A stretch of 11,588 nucleotides of DNA from SHYR01 sp034406555 (lineage in GTDB: Bacteria > Chloroflexota > Dehalococcoidia > UBA2979): NCBI GenBank assembly GCA_034406555.1, contig DASCRM010000004.1, positions 1 to 11,588 on the forward strand, written 5' to 3'. The position numbers and the translations under genes were made by a program. The notes beneath the pieces are model-generated. The model saw only the letters and a program-made list of their open reading frames with translations. It was not told the DNA's origin and made no database searches. Positions 1 through 6,535 of the stretch are shown piece by piece; the stretch's first letter is position 1, and every line of letters begins with the position of its first letter.

Positions 1-481
1 TGAGCACCGCCTGATCGACGATGTCGTGGCACAGGTGATGAAGGGCCGAGGTGCGGTCGTCTGGGCTTGCAAGAACTATGACGGCGACGTGCAGTCCGAC
101 ATGGTCGCCCAGGGCTACGGGTCGCTGGGGCTGATGACCTCTGTGCTAACCACCCCCGACGGCCAGACCGTCGAGGCGGAGGCCGCTCACGGCACCGTGA
201 CGCGCCACTACCGCCAGCACCAGGAGGGCAAAGAGACCTCGACGAACCCGATCGCCTCGATCTTCGCCTGGAGTCGCGGGCTCGCGCACCGCGCCAAGCT
301 GGACGGCAACGATGAACTGGCCTCCTTCTCGGGGACGCTGGAGCGTGTGTGCATTGAGGCGGTCGAGGGCGGAGATATGACAAAGGACCTGGCGCTGCTG
401 ATTGGCCCCGATGCGCCGTGGCTCACGACGAATCAGTTCCTGGACAAGTTGGACGAGGGGCTCCAGGCCGCCATGGCCTGA
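1..481 (+). CDS. icd: NADP-dependent isocitrate dehydrogenase, C-terminal part (5' truncated by window edge)
   Basis: Oxidative decarboxylation of isocitrate to 2-oxoglutarate in the TCA cycle, producing NADPH in the cytosol. The reading frame is open from the edge (first full codon at base 2) and 159 residues are visible. They align without gaps to the C-terminal part of the eukaryote-like dimeric (type II) IDH family, such as human IDH1. The metal-binding aspartates equivalent to IDH1 D252, D275 and D279 are at visible residues 6, 29 and 33. The block HGTVTRHYR (63-71) holds the Arg and His that contact the NADP 2'-phosphate, and Asn82 matches IDH1 N328. This points to NADP rather than NAD use. 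The motif STNPIASIFAW is intact. The gene ends with TGA, 74 bases before mdh on the same strand, so the two may be co-transcribed. The start and N-terminal half lie outside the window. Confidence 0.95.
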   Translation, partial: EHRLIDDVVAQVMKGRGAVVWACKNYDGDVQSDMVAQGYGSLGLMTSVLTTPDGQTVEAEAAHGTVTRHYRQHQEGKETSTNPIASIFAWSRGLAHRAKLDGNDELASFSGTLERVCIEAVEGGDMTKDLALLIGPDAPWLTTNQFLDKLDEGLQAAMA

Positions 482-543
482 CCGCGGGGGTCGAACGGCC
501 CGTGCCCGACGTCCGTCGATATGCGAAAACCCGTAGGAGTGAG

Positions 544-548
544 AGGAG
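544..548 (+). promoter_or_regulatory. Shine-Dalgarno site deciding the mdh start
   Basis: AGGAG lies 7 bases before the GTG at 556. It supports that GTG over the in-frame ATG at 418, which would sit inside icd. Confidence 0.75.
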
Positions 549-555
549 CGCAGCC

Positions 556-1491
556 GTGCGTAAGAAAGTAACGATCGTGGGCGCCGGGAACACCGGCGCG
601 AACACGGCTCTATCGATTGCCAGCCTCGACATCGCTGATGTTGTGCTGATCGACATCGTCGATGGGCTGCCGCAGGGCCGTGCCCTCGACATCGCGCAGG
701 CCGGGCCGTGGCTCGACTTCAGCATCGCGGTCAGTGGTACCACCGACTGGACCGACACGGCCGACTCAGACGTCGTGATCATCACCTCCGGCGTGCCCCG
801 CAAGCCGGGCATGACGCGCGAGGACCTGCTGGGGACGAACGCGAACATCGTGCGCAGCGTCGTCGGCAACGTCGTGCAGCACTCGCCGGAGACGATCCTG
901 ATGATCCTCGCGAACCCGATGGACGCGATGTGCCACGTGGCGCTGGCCGCCAGTGGGTTCCCGTCGAACCGCGTCGTCGGCCAGGGCGGGATGCTGGACA
1001 GCGCACGCTTCCGCACCTTCCTCGCGATGGGTACCGGCACCTCCGTGAAGGACGTCAACGCCTGGGTGCTGGGTGGCCACACTGAGGCAACGATGGTGCC
1101 GATCATCTCCAACGCGAACATCGGCGGCGTGCCCGTCTCGAAGCTGCTGCCGGCCGACGAGGTGCAAGCGATCGCCGACCGCGCCGCCGGTGGTGGCGCG
1201 GAGATCGTCGAGCTGATCAAGACCGGCTCCTCGGCAGTCGCTCCGGCCGCCTCGCTGCGCAAGATGGTGGCGGCGATCCTGTTGGACGAGAAGCGCGTGC
1301 TGCCCTGCTGTGCCTTGCTCAGCGGTGAGTACGGCATCAACGACGCCTACGTTGGCGCGCCCGTCACGCTCGGCGCTGGTGGCATCGAGGCGATCCACGA
1401 GATCGAGCTCAGCGACACGGAAGCGGCCGACATGAAGGCCGCAGGCAAAGCGGTACTCGAACTCGTCGCGCAGACACCCGCCGGGGAGTAA
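556..1491 (+). CDS. mdh: Malate dehydrogenase (LDH-like family), GTG start
   Basis: Interconverts malate and oxaloacetate with NAD(H) in the TCA cycle. The 311-residue length and sequence fit the LDH-like MDH family (Chloroflexus type). The start MRKKVTIVGAGNTG puts the GxGxxG dinucleotide loop at residues 9-14, and Asp33 in LIDI at the end of the second strand favours NAD. Substrate arginines are R82 and R88 in PRKPGMTRED and R151 in LDSARFR. Catalytic Asp148 and His175 are present, with Asn120 in ANPMDAM. The GTG at 556 is chosen because of the AGGAG site and because family N-termini begin a few residues before the glycine loop. The in-frame ATG at 418 would overlap icd by 64 bases and add unrelated residues. 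The loop after the catalytic His reads GGHTEATMVP, one residue longer than the GGHGDEMVP recalled for Chloroflexus. Followed by fumC after 55 bases. Confidence 0.95.
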   Translation: MRKKVTIVGAGNTGANTALSIASLDIADVVLIDIVDGLPQGRALDIAQAGPWLDFSIAVSGTTDWTDTADSDVVIITSGVPRKPGMTREDLLGTNANIVRSVVGNVVQHSPETILMILANPMDAMCHVALAASGFPSNRVVGQGGMLDSARFRTFLAMGTGTSVKDVNAWVLGGHTEATMVPIISNANIGGVPVSKLLPADEVQAIADRAAGGGAEIVELIKTGSSAVAPAASLRKMVAAILLDEKRVLPCCALLSGEYGINDAYVGAPVTLGAGGIEAIHEIELSDTEAADMKAAGKAVLELVAQTPAGE

Positions 1492-1546
1492 CCCCGATCC
1501 GAGAACCAACGCCGAGCACCAGCGCAACAGCAGAATCGAGCGACCG

Positions 1547-2938
1547 ATGGCCGAGGCGACTCGCACCGAATCCGACAGCATGGGGACGCTGGAAGTCGCC
1601 TCCGACCGTTACTGGGGCTGCCAGACGCAGCGTTCGCTGCAGAACTTCAAGATCGGCGGCGAACGCATGCCGCGCCCGATCATCCGCGCCTTCGGCATCG
1701 TGAAGCACGCCTCCGCGACCGTGAATGAGGACCTCGGCAAGCTCGACGAGGAACTCGCTAATGCGATCCGGCAGGCGGCGCTGCAGGTGATCGACGGGGA
1801 TCTGGACGACCACTTTCCGCTCGTCGTCTGGCAGACCGGTTCCGGCACGCAGACGAACATGAATGCGAACGAGGTGATCTCTAACCGCGCGATCGAAATC
1901 CTCGGCGGTGAGATGGGCTCCAAGACGCCCGTCCACCCGAACGACCATGTCAACATGTCACAGTCCTCCAACGACACCTTCCCCGGCGCGATGTCTGTAT
2001 CGACGGCGGAGCAGGTCGTTGGCGTGCTCGTGCCCGGGCTCAAGCACCTCCACGAGGCGCTCGCGGGGAAGGCGGAGGCGTTCAAGGACGTCGTGAAGAT
2101 CGGGCGCACACACCTGATGGACGCCGTGCCGCTGTCGCTCGGCCAGGAGTTCTCCGGATACGCGCAGCAACTGGAGAACGGCATCGCCCGCGCCGAGGCC
2201 GGCCTGCCGAGGCTCTACGAGCTGGCCCTCGGCGGCACTGCCGTCGGCACCGGGCTGAACTCGCACCCGGAGTTCGCGGAGCGCGTTGCGACAGAGATCG
2301 CGAAGCTGACGGGCCTGCCCTTCGTGACCGCGCCCAACAAGTTCGAGTCGCTGGCCGCGCACGACGCGCAGGTCGAGCTCTCAGGGCACCTGAAGACGAT
2401 CGCCGTCTCGCTGATGAAGGTCGCGAACGACATCCGCATGCTGGGCTCCGGCCCTCGCGCGGGGATCGGCGAACTGCGGTTGCCGGAGAACGAGCCCGGC
2501 TCCTCGATCATGCCCGGCAAGGTGAACCCCACCCAGCCCGAGGCCATGACGATGGTCTGCGCGCAGGTGATCGGCAACGACGTAGCGGTGAACATCGGCG
2601 GAGCGACTGGGCACTTTGAGCTCAACGTCTTCAAGCCCGTGATCGTCTACAACACACTGCAGAGCATCCGCCTGCTGGGCGACGCCGCGATGTCGCTGAC
2701 CGACAACTGCGTAGCCGGCATCGAGGCAAACACCGACCGCATCGACGAGCTGATGCAGTCCTCGCTGATGCTCGTCACCGCCCTCAACCCACACATCGGC
2801 TACGACAACGCGGCGAAGGTGGCGAAGAAAGCCCACACCGAGGGCACGACGCTACGCGAGGCGGCGATCGAACTCGGCATCCTCACGGACGAGCAGTTCG
2901 ACGAGTGGATCGACCCAGAGGCGATGACCCGGCCCTAG
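1547..2938 (+). CDS. fumC: Class II fumarate hydratase (fumarase C)
   Basis: Reversible hydration of fumarate to malate by the iron-free, homotetrameric fumarase. At 463 residues it is full length for the family. The N-terminus TESDSMG followed by RYWGCQTQRS (21-30) is the usual class II opening and supports the ATG at 1547, although the upstream ribosome site is weak. Active-site blocks are TGSGTQTNMNANEV (97-110), the HPNDHVNMSQSSND region (130-143), GRTHLMDAVPL with catalytic His189, and the superfamily signature GSSIMPGKVNP (318-328) with catalytic Ser320. All expected residues are present. It is the last gene of the plus-strand icd-mdh-fumC group and links Mdh chemically to the fumarate reductase encoded convergently downstream. 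It is unlikely to be aspartase or argininosuccinate lyase because the motif set is that of FumC. Confidence 0.97.
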   Translation: MAEATRTESDSMGTLEVASDRYWGCQTQRSLQNFKIGGERMPRPIIRAFGIVKHASATVNEDLGKLDEELANAIRQAALQVIDGDLDDHFPLVVWQTGSGTQTNMNANEVISNRAIEILGGEMGSKTPVHPNDHVNMSQSSNDTFPGAMSVSTAEQVVGVLVPGLKHLHEALAGKAEAFKDVVKIGRTHLMDAVPLSLGQEFSGYAQQLENGIARAEAGLPRLYELALGGTAVGTGLNSHPEFAERVATEIAKLTGLPFVTAPNKFESLAAHDAQVELSGHLKTIAVSLMKVANDIRMLGSGPRAGIGELRLPENEPGSSIMPGKVNPTQPEAMTMVCAQVIGNDVAVNIGGATGHFELNVFKPVIVYNTLQSIRLLGDAAMSLTDNCVAGIEANTDRIDELMQSSLMLVTALNPHIGYDNAAKVAKKAHTEGTTLREAAIELGILTDEQFDEWIDPEAMTRP

Positions 2939-2951
2939 GGGCCTTCGGCCC
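2939..2951 (+). terminator. Short GC hairpin after fumC
   Basis: GGGCC (2939-2943) and GGCCC (2947-2951) pair around a TTC loop and begin at the base after the fumC stop codon. No T tract follows, so it is at best a weak or factor-assisted terminator. Confidence 0.4.
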
Positions 2952-2990
2952 ACCCATAGGAAGCCCCTCCCCGCACCCTGCAACCCTGTC

Positions 2991-3017
2991 CGGGGCAACA
3001 CACAACCCCGCTCGGGG
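2991..3017 (-). terminator. Terminator-like GC inverted repeats at the end of the minus-strand gene run
   Basis: Read on the minus strand, directly after the oxidoreductase stop codon, CCCC and GGGG pair around GAGC (complement of 3006-3017). A T-rich stretch, TTGTGTGTTG, follows. Extra CGGGG (2991-2995) and CCCCG (2969-2973) arms allow alternative hairpins, so the region could stop transcription from both sides of this convergent junction. Confidence 0.45.
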
Positions 3018-3018
3018 C

Positions 3019-4080
3019 TCAGACCGGCGAGGCGACTCCGAGCGCGTCCCTGACCGCTGGCAGCACCTCGCGTGCCATGCGCTCCATGTAGAACGGGCCG
3101 CTCTTCTCGTGCGGCAGCCGGTTCGAGGGCGGCTGCGGCACGACGATGTCGATCTCGCCGTGGGCCTCGCGTACCGCCGTCAGCGCCTCGATCATCTGTG
3201 CCGTGACCTCGGCCGGCCCACCGTAGAAGACGAAGGCGTCTGCGGCTTCCGGCGGCAGGAACGTCAGGTGCTCGCCAGCGGCAGCGAGATCGGCGGTGTG
3301 GTGGAAGTCTGGGCGAATCGTCTCTCGCTTCAGCTCGTCGGGTGATGGCCCGTCCCACGTCAGTCCCGCACCGTCGAAGAGCGTCGTCGTGTGGTCGTAG
3401 TAGCCCGCGACCATCGTGCGGCCGATGCGCAACGCGCGTTCGGGTTCGTCCACGAGCGCGGTGTGCACGATCAGACCGAGCTTCACCTCGGCGGGGTCGC
3501 GTCCCGCCTCCTCGACGCCCGCACGCACGGCATCGACGGCGAACGCGATGTTCGCCGGGTCGCGGCCGCCGCGGATGAAGACACCGTCCGCGACGCGGCC
3601 CGCCGCACGCAGCATCTTCGGCCCGGCAGCAGCGATCCAGATCGGCACCGGACGAGCGTGGCGCAGGCGGGCGGGCTCCGGCCAATCGACCTCGACCGCC
3701 TCGCCTCGCAGTAGCGAACGCATCATCGCGGTCGCGTCCTCGGTGTAGCGCACGGTCGCGGGCTTCAGACCGGAGTGCTCGACGGCGGTGTCGCCGATGC
3801 CGAGGACGGCGATCGCGCGGCCGCTCGAGAGCTCATCGAGCGTCGCGAACGCAGAGGCTGTCACCGTCGCGTGGCGCGTTACCGGGTTCGTGACCAGCGT
3901 GCCAGGCCCGATACGGCTCGTCGCCTGCGCCGCATAGGTGAGCATGATGTAGGTGTCGCGAACAGCGAGTTGCGAGTCGACGGTGAAGGCGATGTCCCAG
4001 CCCAGTTGCTCGGCCTTGCGCACGTCCTCGGCGAATGCTTCCAGCGAGCGAAGGTCGAAGCGGTTGAGGCCGAATCTCAT
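3019..4080 (-). CDS. LLM-class (luciferase-like) oxidoreductase, probably F420-dependent
   Basis: 353-residue TIM-barrel protein of the bacterial luciferase-like superfamily, resembling F420-dependent methylenetetrahydromethanopterin reductase (Mer) relatives. Visible family features are the N-terminal strand MRFGLNRFD, the block around GTLVTNPVTRHATVTASAFATLDE (residues 60-83) running into GRAIAVLGIGD (87-97), and PVPIWIAAAGPKMLRAAGRVADGVFIRGG (144-172). The substrate is unknown, and F420 rather than FMN is inferred from the closest subfamily. The start is well bounded: an in-frame TAG lies four codons upstream (4090-4092) with no start codon between. There is no correctly spaced Shine-Dalgarno site, so translation may depend on the gene 23 bases upstream. 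It is the last gene of the minus-strand run. Nothing in the sequence ties it directly to fumarate or succinate chemistry. Confidence 0.85.
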   Translation of the reverse strand: MRFGLNRFDLRSLEAFAEDVRKAEQLGWDIAFTVDSQLAVRDTYIMLTYAAQATSRIGPGTLVTNPVTRHATVTASAFATLDELSSGRAIAVLGIGDTAVEHSGLKPATVRYTEDATAMMRSLLRGEAVEVDWPEPARLRHARPVPIWIAAAGPKMLRAAGRVADGVFIRGGRDPANIAFAVDAVRAGVEEAGRDPAEVKLGLIVHTALVDEPERALRIGRTMVAGYYDHTTTLFDGAGLTWDGPSPDELKRETIRPDFHHTADLAAAGEHLTFLPPEAADAFVFYGGPAEVTAQMIEALTAVREAHGEIDIVVPQPPSNRLPHEKSGPFYMERMAREVLPAVRDALGVASPV

Positions 4081-4103
4081 GGCCTCATGCTAGCGGGTGC
4101 ACG

Positions 4104-4946
4104 CTAACTGATGCAGGTGAATGGCACGTCCAGCGGCAGTGTCGACTGACAGACCAGCGCCCCGCTGTCAGCATCGATGTTGATCTCTCCGGGGCTGCCG
4201 GAGATTCGGATCTCCGCCTGATTGCCGGCCGAGCCGCTGATCGATGTCGACGCGAAGACATCGATGATCGAATCGCCGTCGATCGCGATCGTCGCGACCG
4301 CTGCCGACAGCGCGCGGGTCGAGACTCGGGATCCGTCGGCACGCACATCGACGGTCACTGCCGCGCCCTCGACCTCGACGACCGAGCCGTCCGTGGCATC
4401 TACGACGAAATCGGATGTGTTGACGCGAAACACCTCCACCCGCGACCCGTCATTCACGGTCACGCTCTCAAGCGACTTCGTGACGATGCGAATGATGCTG
4501 CCGAGCGACTGACTGATCTCACCCAGTGTCTCAACACGGAGCGTGTCACCGACCACGTCGGCCACCACAAAGGACGTGAGGTTCGCATCTATGAAGATCT
4601 CGATCGTCGAGTCGGCGTCGGGGTTGACGGTGATCTCGACCCACAAGTCGTCGCTGACAAAGAGCTGGCTGAAGGCCGGGAGCGCCCGCCGATCCGTAGC
4701 GAAGTCTGATGTCCCCAGCTCGGGAGGCCTCGTCTTGGAAAACAGCACGACAGCGAGCGAGGCGGCGATGATGGCGAGCACGACCAGTACCTGGGTCACA
4801 CGCTTGGTCTTGGTCTCCCCAGCGTCCACCGGACCCGGCCGGCGTGAGACGCCCAGGCTGCGCGTAAAGAGCGCCACGAAGAGTCGCGGGAACAGGTAGA
4901 AGGGCCAGAGGAAGATCGCCCAGATCCTCGCGAGGAACTTCATCAT
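4104..4946 (-). CDS. Membrane-anchored GIN-domain (DUF2807-like) protein
   Basis: 280-residue protein of unknown function. Residues 1-28 are rich in aromatic and hydrophobic residues (WAIFLWPFYLFP), followed by a short basic loop and a clear transmembrane helix at about 50-69 (VTQVLVVLAIIAASLAVVLF). From about residue 88 on it is almost all beta strand, with degenerate repeats centred on Asp-Gly-Ser: NDGSRVEV, TDGSVVEV, ADGSRVST and IDGDSIIDV. This is the look of the GIN or putative auto-transporter adhesin head domain (DUF2807), probably outside the membrane. Two cysteines near the C-terminus (266 and 278) could form a disulfide. The first of two adjacent ATG codons is chosen because GAGGGAG lies 7 bases upstream. 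It follows frdD by 88 bases and precedes the luciferase-like gene by 23. The domain call is by pattern only, with no active-site residues to confirm it. Confidence 0.7.
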   Translation of the reverse strand: MMKFLARIWAIFLWPFYLFPRLFVALFTRSLGVSRRPGPVDAGETKTKRVTQVLVVLAIIAASLAVVLFSKTRPPELGTSDFATDRRALPAFSQLFVSDDLWVEITVNPDADSTIEIFIDANLTSFVVADVVGDTLRVETLGEISQSLGSIIRIVTKSLESVTVNDGSRVEVFRVNTSDFVVDATDGSVVEVEGAAVTVDVRADGSRVSTRALSAAVATIAIDGDSIIDVFASTSISGSAGNQAEIRISGSPGEINIDADSGALVCQSTLPLDVPFTCIS

Positions 4947-5017
4947 TGTCGCGCTCCCTCATCGACCGTTCGCACGTAGTGCGAGGTCTCAAGAGCGCGG
5001 GCCTGTCTGCGGGTCAT
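4943..5017 (-). CDS. Possible 24-residue ORF overlapping the GIN-domain gene start
   Basis: An ATG at 5017-5015 opens 24 codons ending in TGA at 4945-4943. That stop overlaps the ATG of the next gene in an ATGA arrangement, as in translational coupling. The predicted peptide begins MTRRQARALETSHYVR, is hydrophilic with several arginines, and has no membrane segment. There is no good Shine-Dalgarno site upstream, and a perfect inverted repeat (4970-4984) lies inside it. It starts 17 bases after the frdD stop. I recognise no family. It could be a leader ORF or chance in GC-rich DNA. Confidence 0.25.
   Translation of the reverse strand: MTRRQARALETSHYVRTVDEGARQ
4954..4960 (-). promoter_or_regulatory. 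Shine-Dalgarno site of the GIN-domain gene
   Basis: GAGGGAG on the minus strand, 7 bases before the ATG at 4946-4944. It is one of the strongest ribosome sites in the window, so this gene does not depend on coupling to frdD. Confidence 0.65.
4964..4988. repeat. Inverted repeat upstream of the GIN-domain gene
   Basis: TCGCAC (4970-4975) and GTGCGA (4979-4984) are perfect arms around a 3-base spacer. GACC (4964-4967) and GGTC (4985-4988) extend the pairing past a 2-base bulge. It lies 18 bases before the ATG, between frdD and the GIN-domain gene. It could be an mRNA hairpin separating the frd transcript from the downstream genes, or an operator. Confidence 0.45.
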
Positions 5018-5034
5018 GGGTCCGAGGTACCGAC

Positions 5035-5370
5035 TCAGTCGAGCACCACTACGGCAGCCCAGATCGTGCCCGCGAAGGCAGCAATGTAGGTGAGCACGCT
5101 GACGGGCGCGAACAGCGACTTCGCCATGCCCATGTCGTTCAGCGTGTGGCGGAAACGGTTGGCCCAGTGCATGAAGGTCAGCGAGGCAACCGCGAAGATC
5201 ACGAGCCGCACGATCACGTGGCTGAAGACCTGATCGAGGTGAGCGAAGGTGATCTCGTCGCTCGGTAGTACGAAGCCGGTAATCACGATCAGCACCGGCA
5301 TGATGAACGCCGTGACCACGCCACCGGCTGAGAACAGCGACCAGAAGAGCGGTTCTGACGAGTAGCGCAT
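5035..5370 (-). CDS. frdD: Fumarate reductase membrane subunit D
   Basis: 111-residue small membrane anchor of the quinol:fumarate reductase; with FrdC it holds the FrdAB catalytic part on the cytoplasmic face and helps form the menaquinol site. The N-terminus SSEPLFWSLFSAGG (residues 4-17) matches the FrdD hallmark seen in E. coli (DEPVFWGLFGAGG), including the Trp near the quinone pocket. Three hydrophobic segments are visible at about 12-35, 50-68 and 88-110, as expected. The middle loop MHWANRFRHTL resembles the high-GC-lineage FrdD form. The start at 5370 is preceded by GGAGAG at suitable distance and lies 15 bases after the frdC stop. The gene ends the frdABCD operon proper. The family is heme-free (type D complex II). 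Confidence 0.9.
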   Translation of the reverse strand: MRYSSEPLFWSLFSAGGVVTAFIMPVLIVITGFVLPSDEITFAHLDQVFSHVIVRLVIFAVASLTFMHWANRFRHTLNDMGMAKSLFAPVSVLTYIAAFAGTIWAAVVVLD

Positions 5371-5385
5371 CTGCGGCTCTCCGAC

Positions 5386-5775
5386 TCAGTCCAGCAAGAA
5401 GACGGCGGCCACCACGGCGGTGACAGCGGCCCAGATCACGTAGTTCGCACCGATCATCAGCACCGGCGGCACCAGGTCTTCCCCACGTCGTAGCGGGAGC
5501 CCCTTCGGCACCGCGCCGAACCAGGTCACGGTGTGGAGCACGGCAAAGAGCAGCGCCACGGCGTGGAAGGCGATCAACACCGGCGACTCCAGCACGTCGT
5601 TCACGTAGCTGCGGTACGAGGCCTCGCCGTCGAGCACCTTCGAGGTGAGCAGCACAAGCAGCACCGCGTAGATCGCGATGAAGAGCGACGACCACTCGCG
5701 CAGGAAGAAGACGAAGTACGGGCGTCGGCTCACCCACCAGAGGTTGGAGTGGCGTCTCGGAAGCGGGTTCGTCAT
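5386..5775 (-). CDS. frdC: Fumarate reductase membrane subunit C
   Basis: 129-residue integral membrane anchor of the fumarate reductase complex. Three hydrophobic segments lie at about 28-48, 65-86 and 102-127. Residues tied to menaquinone binding in E. coli FrdC can be recognised: the Arg-Glu pair in FFLREW (R26, E27; E. coli R28/E29) and the His-Thr-x-Thr-Trp stretch LHTVTWF (H81, W85). The aromatic N-terminus LWWVSRRPYF is also family-like. The ATG at 5775 is chosen because it gives the usual FrdC length and lies 11 bases after the frdB stop. A longer in-frame version to 5901 would run into frdB and add non-family residues. The gene sits in the invariant frdA-B-C-D order. Confidence 0.9.
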   Translation of the reverse strand: MTNPLPRRHSNLWWVSRRPYFVFFLREWSSLFIAIYAVLLVLLTSKVLDGEASYRSYVNDVLESPVLIAFHAVALLFAVLHTVTWFGAVPKGLPLRRGEDLVPPVLMIGANYVIWAAVTAVVAAVFLLD

Positions 5776-5786
5776 CGAAGCGCCGC

Positions 5787-6533
5787 CTATCGCTTGCCGA
5801 ATGGGAGCAGGAAGGATTTCATCCAGGCAGTGGTGCTCTGCACCTTCGCCTGCTGGATCGCCGCGGAGGGGTCGACATGCTTCGGGCAGACCTCGCTGCA
5901 CTCACCAACGAAGGTGCAGTCCCAGATGCCGTCGTCGGCCCACACCAGCGGGTAGCGCTGCTCATTGCCCTGGTCACGGGAGTCCAGGTTGTAGCGCTGT
6001 GCCAGCGCGAGCACGGCCGGCCCCATGAACTCCTCCTCGTGCGAGTACACGGGGCAGGCGGCGTAGCAGAGCATGCAGTTGATGCACATGCTGTACTGCT
6101 TGTACTGCGCCAGTTGAGCCGGAGTCTGCCGGTACGGGCCCTCATCGATCGTCCGCTCCTCCTCGTGAACCATCCACGGGGTCACGGAGGTCAGCTTCTC
6201 CATGAAGCCGTCGAGCACGACGACGAGGTCGCGTTCGACCGGGAAGCCGTTCAGAGGCTCGACGCGGATCGGTCCCGGCAGGAAGTCGCGCAGGAAGGCG
6301 GAACAGGTCAGGCGCGGCACGCCGTTCACCATCATTCCGCAGGAGCCGCAGACGCCCATGCGGCACGACCAGCGATAGGTCAGCGAACCGTCGACATCAT
6401 CCTTCACGTGGTTAAGCGCGTCCAGCACGACCCAGTCCTCGCGGTACGGAACCTCGAAGGTGTCGAAGAGCGTCTCGCCGTTGCCCTCTGGGTGGTAGCG
6501 GAAGACCTCAAGCTTGACGGTGTCCTGTGCCAT
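5787..6533 (-). CDS. frdB: Fumarate reductase iron-sulfur subunit B
   Basis: 248-residue electron-transfer subunit passing electrons between the membrane quinone site and FAD in FrdA. All cluster ligands are present with E. coli FrdB spacing. C57, C62, C65 and C77 (SCRMGVCGSCGMM and LTC) bind [2Fe-2S]. C150, C153 and C156 with C216 bind [4Fe-4S]. C160, C206 and C212 bind [3Fe-4S]. The block CINCMLCYAACP and the later WDCTFVGECSEVCPKHVDP are of the fumarate-reductase type rather than the usual SdhB type. The ATG at 6533 lies 2 bases after the frdA stop, so translation is probably coupled; no clear Shine-Dalgarno site is seen. An in-frame extension into frdA is rejected because FrdB proteins start a few residues before LEVFRYHPE. 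Confidence 0.96.
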   Translation of the reverse strand: MAQDTVKLEVFRYHPEGNGETLFDTFEVPYREDWVVLDALNHVKDDVDGSLTYRWSCRMGVCGSCGMMVNGVPRLTCSAFLRDFLPGPIRVEPLNGFPVERDLVVVLDGFMEKLTSVTPWMVHEEERTIDEGPYRQTPAQLAQYKQYSMCINCMLCYAACPVYSHEEEFMGPAVLALAQRYNLDSRDQGNEQRYPLVWADDGIWDCTFVGECSEVCPKHVDPSAAIQQAKVQSTTAWMKSFLLPFGKR

Positions 6534-6535
6534 CG

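Noticed and set aside
418..555. N-terminal extension of mdh to an ATG at 418
   Set aside because: It would overlap icd by 64 bases and add 46 residues with no family counterpart, while the GTG at 556 has AGGAG at good spacing.
521..571. 16-codon ORF overlapping the mdh start (MRKPVGVRGAQPCVRK)
   Set aside because: No ribosome site of its own; it arises from the mdh leader and start in another frame. No evidence for a regulatory role.
423..1581. Long minus-strand frames opposite mdh (305 and 271 codons)
   Set aside because: Both overlap a full-length malate dehydrogenase and show no family resemblance.
2852..3685. 277-codon minus-strand frame in another phase of the oxidoreductase gene
   Set aside because: Arg/Gly-rich translation in a different phase of a clear LLM-family gene, and it runs into the fumC end.
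4077..4088. Minimal ORF ATG-AGG-CCA-TGA overlapping the oxidoreductase start
   Set aside because: Three sense codons can occur by chance, and there is no ribosome site before it.
5776..5901. 42-residue N-terminal extension of frdC
   Set aside because: It would lie inside the end of frdB. The ATG at 5775 gives the normal FrdC length and follows the frdB stop by 11 bases.
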